A DNA stretch of 64,000 bases from Paenibacillus chitinolyticus NBRC 15660 (GCF_000739915.1 NZ_BBJT01000006.1:1-64000); one strand, 5' to 3'. Counted from the first letter of the stretch, positions 16,268 to 25,765 are shown. A program made the numbers and translations. The notes: a model not told the origin generated them from the letters alone.

Positions 16268-18645
16268 TAATCGTTCCCTCCTTGGTTACGGCCTGTCTCC
16301 CGCTCCTGCTTGCCGTTTTCCGGCAAGGCGAAAGCCGAGCTATCAGGCACAAATATTTGCCGCTCCGGCGCCTTAACCAGCTGCAGCGCCAGATCGGACG
16401 GGCTTATAGCAAGCGCCCCTTCCGCCAGCTTCTGAGATATCAGCCCGGCGACGGACTGGACAAGTCCATTCGAATCGTCCGGATTCATATTCAAATACTC
16501 CCCGTTCCGCAAATAATCCCCGGACAACGGCAAATGGATGCCAAGTTCGCTGCCGAACGGATATTGCGCGTTAGTAGTTGAAAGGCTGCGCAAATCAAGG
16601 GAGCCGGCATCGTCTATACCGAAGCGTAAACCTTCCTGAGGCTCACTGAACGCCAGACTGGACGGCACCCCCCAGAACAATGCGAGCATTATGCCGGAAG
16701 AAAGCCGGGAGAGACGAAGAAGCTTTAACGGATTGCCCTGGGCATCGAATGCGCGCACCGACATTCCGGGCCAGCCCGATACTAGGGCGGATCGGAGTAG
16801 AAAGCCCGCTACACGCGTCTCCCCGTCTGGACCCGGATCGGCTCCGTCCCCCTGAAGCCCGATCCCGTAGCTTTCCAAATTGCTCTTAACAGCCGCTACG
16901 ATTGCTTCTTTGTCAAGCTGATAAGCGAGCGTATCTAGACGGGATTGCATCGCAACGGACATCATCCCGTCAAGCATCGCATCCATCCAATTCATATCCA
17001 TATAAAAGAAGCGAATGGATTCCGGCGGCAGCATCGATTCTATAGGAACCAAATGACCGAACGGCACATTCTCCAGCAGCACTTTGCGGGCAATCCAAGC
17101 CGCTGCCGCTTGCAGCGGCTCCGATGCGCCGTCACGCGCCATTTGACGAATATCCTCCTGCTGCATGAACCGGCGCAATGAGGCTGTCCGGTCCGAAGAC
17201 GGAGATTCCGCCCGCTTGCGGACAGCGCCGGATGCCGCCGGAGCGGATGCTTGCTCAGATTCCGCGGATTCCGCAGAATGCTTCCTTCCTATCAGCCGTC
17301 CAAGATCTTTTGCAAGCGTGTCCAGCCACGAATGCTTGACAGCTCCGGGATGTGCAAGCTTTTGCAAATCGCCGGCTTCCGTTAGCCCGTGAGCCTCCGC
17401 ATGCGCATACAGCTTTTGCGTAAGTCCCGTGCTCTGCTGCCGGTACTGGAGGAGCGTGCGTCCGAAGCTTTCGTCGGCAAGCGCCATAAATCGGCCGATC
17501 TCCCAAGCGGAAGCAAGCGAGCAATCGAACAGGCCGTTGCCTGCATCATAGATCAAAGCGGCGTCCGACGACAGAAACGGTGTGCTTTTGGCAAGCGTTG
17601 CCGGCACCGCCGGAGCCAATGGCCCCCGATACCATGCAAAAGTATCCTCGCCGGTGCGGGTATGGTACGGCAGCGCCACGTAGCCGTTCATCAGCCGGTT
17701 TGCCGCTTCGGTATGGGCGGCATCGCCGGCCGTCACTTGACCGGCTTGCGGATGGCGCAGCCAGAGCAGATCCGGATTGTACTCTCCGCCGGACATGCCG
17801 CCCTGCGTAATTCCCGCCGCAAGCCCTCCAAAGTTTTCGCCGTCTGACGACAGGCAGCGGAACGACCAGGAAGTCATCGATAACAGCGCCACGGCTGGCT
17901 GTGCAATAGTGGCTTCCGCCGCCATCATGCTTTCCATCCCCTCGAACGACACGAGATGAACGGTATAATTCCCGCCGTCCTGATCGGACGCCACGAGTCG
18001 GTTCGCAACGACGACGCCATACCAGCCGTCATCCCCCGCTGAAGCCTTATCCCCGGCGTTGATCTCCCTCACATGCGCCAAGTAGGGAAGCTCGGCAGCG
18101 TAAGGCGTCATCGCCTGAAATTGCTCTTTGCTCATCTGGATATACCGGCAAGGAAGACTGTCCGGAACAGCCGGATCTTTTACAAGACCAGGGGGTATCA
18201 GAATATCTCCGCTTCCCTGCAAGGCCATAAAATCGCCTGCAGTCGTCCGGATGGCGCAGGTCGCGGCATCCGTCGCGTCGGGATCGCCCGGAAGCAATTC
18301 CCCCTCTTTGAAAACAAGCAAGCCGAGCCACGGCGTTCCGACCGCGCTCATGCTCCTCTCCCACGGAAGAATAGGCTCGTTCAGCACAATATGCGGCAAC
18401 TCGCCACCGAAATCACCCGATGCGGTCGCGGGCGGCACGACGCTGTGGATTTCCGATGCGTCAAGCGCAAATTGCGGACCAGACACCGTGAACGACTGCA
18501 CAGCCGTTAACTGCTGCTGCTCCGCTGCCGACAATCCCAGCCCTTCGATTTGGTGGCTTACCGTCACCATATAGGTGCCGGCTTCCAGCCCCGGTATCTT
18601 ATTGTCGTAAAATCGAATATCTCCAATCGGCAAACTGTCAGCCAT
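16267..18645 (-). CDS. Unknown 792-residue protein, gene 3 of the giant-protein operon
   Basis: The chosen ATG at 18645 has a GGAAGGAGC site and overlaps the upstream stop by 8 nt; an upstream in-frame start at 18726 lies deep inside gene 2 and is unlikely. Early landmarks are IGDIRFYDNKIPGLEAGTY, FTVSGPQFALDASEIHSV(V)PP, LPHIVLNEPILPWERSM and PWLGLLVFKEGEL. They give a beta-rich N-terminal domain. A Ser/Ala/Glu low-complexity linker follows around residue 465-500, then an Arg-rich patch and a helical C-terminal half with MDMNWMDAMLDGMMSV. There is no signal peptide or membrane helix. I cannot assign a family. Confidence 0.85.
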   Translation of the reverse strand: MADSLPIGDIRFYDNKIPGLEAGTYMVTVSHQIEGLGLSAAEQQQLTAVQSFTVSGPQFALDASEIHSVVPPATASGDFGGELPHIVLNEPILPWERSMSAVGTPWLGLLVFKEGELLPGDPDATDAATCAIRTTAGDFMALQGSGDILIPPGLVKDPAVPDSLPCRYIQMSKEQFQAMTPYAAELPYLAHVREINAGDKASAGDDGWYGVVVANRLVASDQDGGNYTVHLVSFEGMESMMAAEATIAQPAVALLSMTSWSFRCLSSDGENFGGLAAGITQGGMSGGEYNPDLLWLRHPQAGQVTAGDAAHTEAANRLMNGYVALPYHTRTGEDTFAWYRGPLAPAVPATLAKSTPFLSSDAALIYDAGNGLFDCSLASAWEIGRFMALADESFGRTLLQYRQQSTGLTQKLYAHAEAHGLTEAGDLQKLAHPGAVKHSWLDTLAKDLGRLIGRKHSAESAESEQASAPAASGAVRKRAESPSSDRTASLRRFMQQEDIRQMARDGASEPLQAAAAWIARKVLLENVPFGHLVPIESMLPPESIRFFYMDMNWMDAMLDGMMSVAMQSRLDTLAYQLDKEAIVAAVKSNLESYGIGLQGDGADPGPDGETRVAGFLLRSALVSGWPGMSVRAFDAQGNPLKLLRLSRLSSGIMLALFWGVPSSLAFSEPQEGLRFGIDDAGSLDLRSLSTTNAQYPFGSELGIHLPLSGDYLRNGEYLNMNPDDSNGLVQSVAGLISQKLAEGALAISPSDLALQLVKAPERQIFVPDSSAFALPENGKQERETGRNQGGND

Positions 18646-21600
18646 CTCGCCTGCTCCTTCCTGCGGCGGCAACCTGCAGCGGGGAATCGCAGTACAAGCT
18701 GTCCGCCTGCGAAGCGAGCCCTGCAAGCGAACCGTTGCTGCCCGTATAAATCTGCAATCCGCTTAACACTTCATAAATGCTGTTCCTATTTTGCATCGCA
18801 GTTCCCATAATGGCTGCTATTGAATCCGGCGTATCCTCGGCGAATACCGGAACATAGAGCGGCTCCGCCTCAACAGACAAAGCAAGCGGCATTTCACCCT
18901 GCGGCGATAAATCCTCAAAAGCGAGCAGTTCGCCGGATAGCGCCGAGCGGGAAGCTCCGAGCTCCGTCTGCGGAGGAGAAACCGCTAACCCGGAAGGCAC
19001 ATTCGCCACCGTATCGGCGTTCGGCACCTGCGGGTTAAGCACAAACTGTCCGGCCGCATCTTTAAGCGGCTCTCCCCATAGCGCCGACGGCAAGTTCGAG
19101 CCGTATGGCGCAAGCGTCCAGCCTGACAAGTCGATCTCGCTGCCGCCCTGTTCAATGACAATTTGATGTAAAGCCGACACGTCCGTCGTATTCATCGGCC
19201 GGACCTGAACGGAATATCCGTTCGGATAGGCAGGGTCCGGGATAGCCGCAAGGCTCGAACCGGCCGCATAATGGCTTGCCGGAAACGCAGTTTGCGTAGT
19301 AAAGCTAAATGTTCCGGCCCGTACGAGCCAGCCAAGGTCCGAATCGTCCAGCTTCGAGCCGCTTCCGTTCGTTCCGGCAGCCGGGCTCTGCGCAAGCCCT
19401 CCCGCCGCTTTTATGGTCACAACGCTGTCGAGCGCCGGAAGAAGCGGCTTGAACTGCTCCCAAGCAAGCGGGTCGTTCTGAGCGGCATTGGCATCCGCTC
19501 CGAAATCGATCGTAAATGAGATAATCCACCAGTGAACACGGGCTTTCCCCCCGGTCGGCGGCCCCCACAGCTCCAGCGACGCTCCAAGCTCCGCACTGAT
19601 CGTTTTGCTCGTAAACAACAGATTAATCCGGTAAAACGCTCCTATGCTTACGCTAATATCCGCTTGAAAGCTGAATGGATTGAATGTAATCAGCATATCG
19701 GCATTGGCGGTGAACCATGCCTTCAGATTGCCGTCATGATACAGCGCTTTGAGCGCTCCCCCCGTCATAATCGCCCCCGGCGTTATGGCAAAATAAGCAT
19801 CCCCCTCGATTTGAAACTGATCGCTGAGCGCCCAATTGATACCAAGCCGCGGGACTGACGGGTAATAGGATGGCGGCTGAAACGCCGGATGATAGCCTCC
19901 TAATGTCGCTACAAATTGCCCGGCGTTCGGTCCGTCATACCATAAGTAAAAGGCAAAGCCCCCTGTCAAATGACAGCTCGGATCCAGCACGAACGAATCC
20001 GGGGTCAGCAAGGCAGTAAGGCCGAAAAATCCGCTCGACGGCTTCCATATCGCTTGCAGCTCAAGTTCCGCCTGAGCGTACACCGTATCGCCGGATTTTG
20101 GAAGACGCAACATGGATGTTCCGAGCAGCGCAAATTCCAGATCGCTACCGAATTTCCCCAGCAAAAGCGCTTGGCTCTGAATAAGCCCAAAGGATTGAAA
20201 AGAGATGCCGGCGGCGAGCCAGGAGTCGCCGCTACTTGGAACGATCCAAGCTTGCCGCTTACCCGGCGCGTAATCCGCAGTTCCGTCAAGCTCAGCCAAC
20301 AGCCCAAGGAGCGGCGGCGGCGTCCCTCCCCCTGCCAGAGCCATCAAAGGAAAATCCGCCACCTGCTCCGGCGCAGGCATCGTCATGGAGCTGTTATATC
20401 CAAAACCGGCAGACAAGCCCGTCACAAACAGCGCCGGCGGTCCGCCAAGCGGCGCGCTGGCCGTGGCAAATACAAACATGGAAGGCTGTCCGTCCGTCAG
20501 TTGGGCATAGGAGCCGATCCCCTCTATAGAGAAACGTTCCGTTTCTATTACGACGCCGCCTTCATAGGAAAAAGCGGTGCCGTCCGGCGCAGGCGATACC
20601 TCGGAAAAAGCACCGCCGATCTCCAGCGGTCCTTCCTTCAAATCAAATCCGAGCCCGAGAAGCGAGAATTGCGGCTCGAACGCCGATAACGGAGAACCAA
20701 AGCCCATTCCGCTTAGCGTAATGGTCAGCCCGAACGCCGACAGCGAACCGTCAAGCAAAAACCAGAGCAGGCCATTCTGATAGCTGACTCCAATCCGGTT
20801 CAAAGCAACCGGACCGAACGAGCGCTGGATGCTTAACCATTGCGCGGATGCCGATGTCGTTGAATCGGATACGCTGCCCACTGCGCCATAACTTCTCATC
20901 GCGGGCGTGCGGGTGGCGGAGGTTGATCCCATAGCCAGCATGAACGTCTGTGTTTGCCCGCCCCATTGCAGTTCGGTTCCGACGGTCATACCGGAGCCAA
21001 AGCCGGCGGACGGCAGCGGATAAACTCCTTGCGGGAGCAGTGCGTTCACCGCTCCGGCTTCTGCGGCCGCGAACGGCTGGGACGCATATAGAAACTGAAG
21101 ATCGTTCACCTTGAACGCATCCGTTCCGCTCATATCGCTGCCGATAAGCGGCAAATCGCTCAAGCTGAAGGAAGCAGACAAATCAAGGCCCAGCGCATAT
21201 TTTGATCCGCTAGCATCCTTGTAGTAGATAAACTTCACGTCCTTCAGTTCCACTTCCAAATCTTGCGGAACGACAGAAGCCGCTTCAGGCGAAAGAGCAT
21301 AAACAAGCTCATAAATAGAAATAGATGAAGGCAAATCGCCGCTGGCGCTGAAGGTAGCGGTGAAAATGTCCGACTGCATATTGTCGGTATCAAAGATCAA
21401 AGCGAACGTTAGCGAGCCGATCGTTATCGTTCCGCCGAATGTCGAGTGATAGCCGTTCCCGGTCGCATCCGGCTCCATGTCGATCGTGACGGCGACAGAT
21501 ACCGGAGCGGTATCGATTGTAAAGGTTCCCTCGCAGCTGAACGAGAAACTGCCCTGCGCAGCTCCGGCCGTCTTCGCATAAGTAAACGCAACATTTTGCA

Positions 21601-23209
21601 GCTCGAGACTGGATACCGGATTCGGGAATGTAAGTCCATACCGATTTCCGAAATCTTCTATGAGCGTCCCGATAGGGATTGGCGTATCCATACCCGTCTG
21701 CCCTTGAATTTCCCAGCCGTTCCCTGCAGTCAGCGACAGGACCGCGTCTACCCCGGCAATCGTCATCGATCCCGTCATACTGAATGTAGTGGCCGGCTCC
21801 GCCTGGCTGCTGTAGTCTAGTTCAAATATCAGGTCGCTCAGAACGAAAGCCTGCTGCCCGCTGCCGGTCGGTATTTCTTCCAAAGAAGCGCCCACATAAA
21901 ACGTGCCGTCCGTTGATCCTCCCATATGGAACTCGGTCAGCATGACGCTCGGAGCTCCCGAGGGCAGTCCGAACTTCTCCGCGATCGCGGTCAAATTCAG
22001 CTGTTCCCCCTGTGCCAGATCGACGCTGACCGACAGAACCTGCGACATGATCGTAGGCACCAGATCGGCGGCAACATCCAGCTCTATGCCTCCGATATCC
22101 AATCCTCCGGTCATGCGGTATGCTGCCGACGGGCTGCCGAACGGATCGTTGACTGTGACCGACACCGCAATATTTTCGATTTCAATATAGTCCTCGATAA
22201 TATCAAGAGAAGTATCTGTAAAGGCCGATATCGTCACTTTCGCGTATTCCAGCTTTTTTGACCCGAGACCGACTCCTAAATACAAACCGCTTATGCAAAT
22301 GCTGTTCATAGCTTTTTTGAACGGATCCGGCAAATAGGAAGTAATGCTTGTCCCGCCAAAATAATCGGCAAGCTCCGCTTGTCCGGGAAGCGCCAGTTGT
22401 CCGGTCAGTCCGATTTCTACCGTCCCCCCCGATTCGGATGGCAGCACGGCGCTCAGCGTCTGCTGCTTCCCTCCCCAGCTTAACTGGGCGGAAAAACGCA
22501 AACCGGGCGTTGCGTCCTGATCGGCGGGATCGAACGATAGCGAGGCGGCAAGCGGTATTTGCAAATTGTTGAAAATACCCGGGAAGCCGTTCGTGGAGGT
22601 GGATATTTCTAAACCTATATCCAGACTAGTGCCAAGCCCCGCCGCCGGCACAATGGCGCCAAAGCCGACGGGAGCCGGACCGACTATCCACGAAGCTGGA
22701 GCGAACAGCCCCTGCGTCTCATCGAACACCGCAAAGAAGGACACGCCCGCAGACAAGCTGCGATTAAGGCTTGGTTCCACAACCGTGCCCGAAGCAAGCA
22801 GCAGACGGGGCAATCGGGACGCATCGTCCGTTTTGACCGCAAGCTCCTCCCAAAATGTTCCTTGCAAGCCCGGGAAGGAATTAGCCAAATTCCAATTCGA
22901 TGAAGCGAAAGCGGATACAACAAAAACCGGGCTTGTCTCCGCGTTATAAATGGCGCATTGAATAGACGAAAACTGTTGGGCCGGAAACAGGATCAGCGGT
23001 GTCGTTCCCGTAAGCTTCAAGCCGGACGCCGCAAAGATAATCGTCCCCGCCTGTTCGGACGGAGACTGTGCGACACCGCTGAACTGCCACGCTCCGCTTC
23101 CGGACGATTGCGCCAAAGGAGCCGTCCATGCGCCCAGCGCCGTCATATTCAGATTCAACTGCTGCGTTCCGGCGTCGTACATGCCGAGCAAAGTATCAAG
23201 CAAGCTCAT
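18638..23209 (-). CDS. Giant DUF6603-type protein, 1523 residues, gene 2 of the operon
   Basis: The ATGA overlap with gene 1 (4 nt) fixes the start. Residues ~795-1225 carry the DUF6603-like signature: FGPVALNRIGVSYQNG, LWFLLDGSL, LTITLSGMGFGSPLS, FSLLGLGFDLKEGPLEIGGA, then VFATASAPLGGPP and VHWWIISFTIDFG. Upstream, a module of about 100-125 residues recurs near residues 280, 403, 506 and 630. Each has a short helix (IGTLIEDFG, LTAIAEKFG or IYELVYAL), a Pro-containing turn and a strand of the form L.L.NVAFTY / LEVELKDVKFIYY. The protein is rich in alternating hydrophobic beta strands yet has no signal peptide. Function of the domain is unknown; a large beta scaffold or groove binding hydrophobic ligands is only a guess. 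Confidence 0.85.
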   Translation of the reverse strand: MSLLDTLLGMYDAGTQQLNLNMTALGAWTAPLAQSSGSGAWQFSGVAQSPSEQAGTIIFAASGLKLTGTTPLILFPAQQFSSIQCAIYNAETSPVFVVSAFASSNWNLANSFPGLQGTFWEELAVKTDDASRLPRLLLASGTVVEPSLNRSLSAGVSFFAVFDETQGLFAPASWIVGPAPVGFGAIVPAAGLGTSLDIGLEISTSTNGFPGIFNNLQIPLAASLSFDPADQDATPGLRFSAQLSWGGKQQTLSAVLPSESGGTVEIGLTGQLALPGQAELADYFGGTSITSYLPDPFKKAMNSICISGLYLGVGLGSKKLEYAKVTISAFTDTSLDIIEDYIEIENIAVSVTVNDPFGSPSAAYRMTGGLDIGGIELDVAADLVPTIMSQVLSVSVDLAQGEQLNLTAIAEKFGLPSGAPSVMLTEFHMGGSTDGTFYVGASLEEIPTGSGQQAFVLSDLIFELDYSSQAEPATTFSMTGSMTIAGVDAVLSLTAGNGWEIQGQTGMDTPIPIGTLIEDFGNRYGLTFPNPVSSLELQNVAFTYAKTAGAAQGSFSFSCEGTFTIDTAPVSVAVTIDMEPDATGNGYHSTFGGTITIGSLTFALIFDTDNMQSDIFTATFSASGDLPSSISIYELVYALSPEAASVVPQDLEVELKDVKFIYYKDASGSKYALGLDLSASFSLSDLPLIGSDMSGTDAFKVNDLQFLYASQPFAAAEAGAVNALLPQGVYPLPSAGFGSGMTVGTELQWGGQTQTFMLAMGSTSATRTPAMRSYGAVGSVSDSTTSASAQWLSIQRSFGPVALNRIGVSYQNGLLWFLLDGSLSAFGLTITLSGMGFGSPLSAFEPQFSLLGLGFDLKEGPLEIGGAFSEVSPAPDGTAFSYEGGVVIETERFSIEGIGSYAQLTDGQPSMFVFATASAPLGGPPALFVTGLSAGFGYNSSMTMPAPEQVADFPLMALAGGGTPPPLLGLLAELDGTADYAPGKRQAWIVPSSGDSWLAAGISFQSFGLIQSQALLLGKFGSDLEFALLGTSMLRLPKSGDTVYAQAELELQAIWKPSSGFFGLTALLTPDSFVLDPSCHLTGGFAFYLWYDGPNAGQFVATLGGYHPAFQPPSYYPSVPRLGINWALSDQFQIEGDAYFAITPGAIMTGGALKALYHDGNLKAWFTANADMLITFNPFSFQADISVSIGAFYRINLLFTSKTISAELGASLELWGPPTGGKARVHWWIISFTIDFGADANAAQNDPLAWEQFKPLLPALDSVVTIKAAGGLAQSPAAGTNGSGSKLDDSDLGWLVRAGTFSFTTQTAFPASHYAAGSSLAAIPDPAYPNGYSVQVRPMNTTDVSALHQIVIEQGGSEIDLSGWTLAPYGSNLPSALWGEPLKDAAGQFVLNPQVPNADTVANVPSGLAVSPPQTELGASRSALSGELLAFEDLSPQGEMPLALSVEAEPLYVPVFAEDTPDSIAAIMGTAMQNRNSIYEVLSGLQIYTGSNGSLAGLASQADSLYCDSPLQVAAAGRSRRDG

Positions 23210-24672
23210 TCGAAATCGACTCCTTCCGCCGACATGACGTAGTGCGGATCCGCCTCGTACTTCAGCTCCATGCAGATCGGCATATGGTCGCTGATGGCGT
23301 AATAATAAGCATATTGCGCCTCCCGCAATGAGGTGGGCCTTACGTTCAGCTTCGGAATCTGCTGCAAATTCAGGCTAGTCGATTTACCGGCATGACGGTT
23401 ATACCAATTATTGTAGATAGCCGCCGTCAGCGAGCTCAAATCCCGCTGATACGTGCTTGGCGTCGTTGAACGGGTTTCATTAACCGGATTGTTGTCCGTA
23501 TCCATCGTTCCGGTCCATATTTCCTTCGGAGTGGTAAGATCAACCAGATTGCACACAAAAGGATCGGATGGATCCGTCTGAGCGGAACGGACAAAAAATT
23601 TATCATACGGACTGGTCAATATGGACTGCATCACCGTGCTGTCGGCGATCGCATCCGGGGCCACCAGCGCCGAGGTCATACTGGTCAGATTGTCCTGCAG
23701 CCGGAAACTATAGTTTTGTACCGTCGTCAGCGCCGGTTGAGTTGTCGAATGGGAAGCGAAATCAGGTCCGGACAAACGCTGGAAAGGCGCGGCAAAAATG
23801 TACTGGCCGCTGTCGTTCAGTACGTAACGAAGCCTTCCCAGATCCCAATTATAGTATTGCAGTGCCCAGGTTCTTTTCGCCCATGCCTCGGTGACGTTGA
23901 AATCGCCCATTACGACGCCTACATCCGCCTGGATAACCGGGTCGATTAAACTAATCTGATTGCTGGCCGTGATCGGCGACGAATCGCTCGGGCCGGGCGC
24001 ATGGAAAAGAACAAATGTAATGACCGTGTTTGTATCCGCCGTCGTTACCCGCAAGATGAACGGCGGCCGCGACCTCGGATACGGAAAGGTCTCCGGAGCA
24101 TAAGCCGTGAGAATGGCCGACAAATCCAGCTTTTGTTGAGCGGTCAAATTAAGCGTCGGATTTTTTTTTGTGCAATCCAAATTTTGCGGATCGGCTACCA
24201 GCTTGCTATAAGCGCTATAAGGCACCATAAATGAGTCGTTCATCCATCCGTTTTTAGCCAGGCTTTGAGTCACCTGGAACTTCTCGTCTTCATCGGTAAT
24301 ATTGTTGGTTGCGAAAAACGTATCGAACGCGTTCTCGCCGAGCACGTTCCACAGCTTCCACTCCACGGAGCTGAACAAGCCCAACTTCCACACAAATACA
24401 TACTGCTCGTTCGGCGCGCTCGGCGTCATCTCGCTCGCTTGCCCGCTCCACACGACGCCGGTCGCCTTTTGCTGCTCCTGCTGGTTCAATTCATTGACAA
24501 TGGCGGTGCATACTTCATTGCCGATCCAGCCGACGATTTCCATTATGCCTGCGACATCGATCTCCATAAGCCGGATGACCCGCGCGACATATTTGATAAA
24601 AAAATCATCATTCATTTTATCCGCATTAAACTTCTCAATGTTCCATGACAACAGCTTCAATGAATGCGACAC
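23206..24672 (-). CDS. Endonuclease/exonuclease/phosphatase (DNase I-like) family protein, gene 1 of the operon
   Basis: The chosen start is GTG at 24672 after GGGGAG (488 residues); a TTG at 24717 has no ribosome binding site. Counting from that TTG, all EEP motifs are present: SWNIEKF (N26), the Mg ligand E60 in GIMEIVGW, H239 in FHAPG, GDFN (271-274), YDK (371-373) and SDHMP (476-480). So it should be an active metal-dependent phosphodiesterase, acting on DNA, RNA or a phospholipid. Inserts of about 60 residues between motifs make it longer than typical family members (~250-300). No signal peptide. It is the first gene of the five-gene unit and the only one with a predictable activity. Confidence 0.85.
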   Translation of the reverse strand: MSHSLKLLSWNIEKFNADKMNDDFFIKYVARVIRLMEIDVAGIMEIVGWIGNEVCTAIVNELNQQEQQKATGVVWSGQASEMTPSAPNEQYVFVWKLGLFSSVEWKLWNVLGENAFDTFFATNNITDEDEKFQVTQSLAKNGWMNDSFMVPYSAYSKLVADPQNLDCTKKNPTLNLTAQQKLDLSAILTAYAPETFPYPRSRPPFILRVTTADTNTVITFVLFHAPGPSDSSPITASNQISLIDPVIQADVGVVMGDFNVTEAWAKRTWALQYYNWDLGRLRYVLNDSGQYIFAAPFQRLSGPDFASHSTTQPALTTVQNYSFRLQDNLTSMTSALVAPDAIADSTVMQSILTSPYDKFFVRSAQTDPSDPFVCNLVDLTTPKEIWTGTMDTDNNPVNETRSTTPSTYQRDLSSLTAAIYNNWYNRHAGKSTSLNLQQIPKLNVRPTSLREAQYAYYYAISDHMPICMELKYEADPHYVMSAEGVDFE

Positions 24673-24883
24673 GCCCGGTCTCCCCGCTCTCCGTAAGGCT
24701 GGCCCAAATGATTCCAAAGACCGCTAATTGATCATATAAAATTTTCCAGGAATTGAATACCATTTTTTATCGAAAATAATTGAAATTTGTATGAAAATAG
24801 CGATAGTTGTCGCTTTATTCTATTCTCTTTGATCTATTAATAAGTCTTGAACCGAACGAACTTTTAGCTGGGCGAAAAGCAAA
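24673..24883. promoter_or_regulatory. Upstream region of the giant-protein operon
   Basis: This is a drop to AT-rich sequence immediately upstream of the operon. It must hold the operon promoter, but I could not single out a convincing -35/-10 pair or operator. Confidence 0.3.
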
Positions 24884-24911
24884 AAAAGAGACTGCAAAAA
24901 AAAGCAGTCTC
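24884..24911 (-). terminator. Intrinsic terminator insulating the operon from upstream transcription
   Basis: On the minus strand GAGACTGC, a T8 loop and GCAGTCTC are followed by TTTTTTTGC, a short perfect stem with T tail. Confidence 0.75.
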
Positions 24912-25205
24912 GGACTATCGAGAAAATCCTTCTCATCATATACCATTCATCCACACGCGAAAATTTAACCGATAGGTATGATAAATCAAACTTATTTAAC
25001 GTATTACCTCTAACGCAGAATGATGTATACGAAAAATCACACACCTTCCAGTATTGCTTTATTAGTTGCTCTTAGTACTGCACTGCTGTGATTTTTCATT
25101 TAAAATGAGAATTTCAATGCAAGGCCCTCGTATATATACGGGATCTTTGTTTCATAATATATCAACTCGCATAACTCAATACTTCCATCTCTAGCTCAAT
25201 CCAGT

Positions 25206-25397
25206 TTACGTTGAATACGTGTTCAACTGCTCTTCTAATCTAGAATCTGCATACAAACAGGGCGGCGCCGTTGTTACAAGGCCATATTCTTCATGTAATT
25301 GCTCTACAGCGGAAATAGCTAACAAGTGAATCGTATCATCCGGGCTAAATTCTTGTTTGAGAAAATCTAGCAATCGTTGTTGTTGCGTGTGGTCCAT
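25206..25397 (-). CDS. Small acidic protein of unknown function (63 residues)
   Basis: AAAGGAGA directly abuts an ATG at 25403, so the ATG at 25397 (about 6 nt spacing) is preferred. The sequence begins MDHTQQQRLLDFLKQEF and is helical and acidic, ending QLNTYST. No family recognised. About 300 nt of AT-rich DNA separates it from the terminator downstream; a GTATATATAC palindrome lies at 25130-25144. Confidence 0.5.
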   Translation of the reverse strand: MDHTQQQRLLDFLKQEFSPDDTIHLLAISAVEQLHEEYGLVTTAPPCLYADSRLEEQLNTYST

Positions 25398-25444
25398 TGT
25401 CATTCTCCTTTTCATTTTGAAGTGATGATGCAGGCAAAACAAAG

Positions 25445-25482
25445 AAAGCAACCTCCGTCCATATTGGATAGGGGTTGCTTTT
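25445..25482. repeat. Stem-loop between the small gene and the glyA fragment
   Basis: AAAGCAACC pairs with GGTTGCTTT across a 19-nt loop. The T run is short, so it may be only a weak terminator or a structured leader for the 63-residue gene. Confidence 0.35.
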
Positions 25483-25653
25483 GGGTGAAACCGTGGTCTC
25501 CTTTTTATATCATGTTTATTATATATGCTTGTTTTTGGTAGTAGTTCGTCTTTCTTAAAGTAGCTTCTATTACTACTTCTAAATAAAATTAGGGAGGTAC
25601 AGCATGTCGAGTAAACTAGCTACCTCCAATCATTTCCGTAAAACAGCCAAAGT

Positions 25654-25765
25654 CTCAAAATTTATGGTACGCGGATAGGCGCTGGCACCGGCTACAAGCA
25701 TACGAGACTTGTGCTTAACTGCTAATTTACGAACCTCATCGTAATCAAGCCTTGCAACACTCTCT
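25654..25765 (-). pseudogene. glyA: Fragment of a second serine hydroxymethyltransferase gene
   Basis: The minus-strand translation reads [20 protein letters not shown], then [14 protein letters not shown]. It closely matches residues ~155-190 of the complete GlyA encoded at 35016-36263, with clear DNA divergence. Only about 35 codons survive, next to the nrdF 3' end. The divergence suggests an old duplicate or a horizontally acquired copy. Confidence 0.75.

Noticed and set aside
10990-24672. Contractile injection system or prophage tail cluster
   Set aside because: Despite fibre-like repeats in one protein, there are no recognisable sheath, tube, baseplate, tape-measure or AAA+ ATPase genes.
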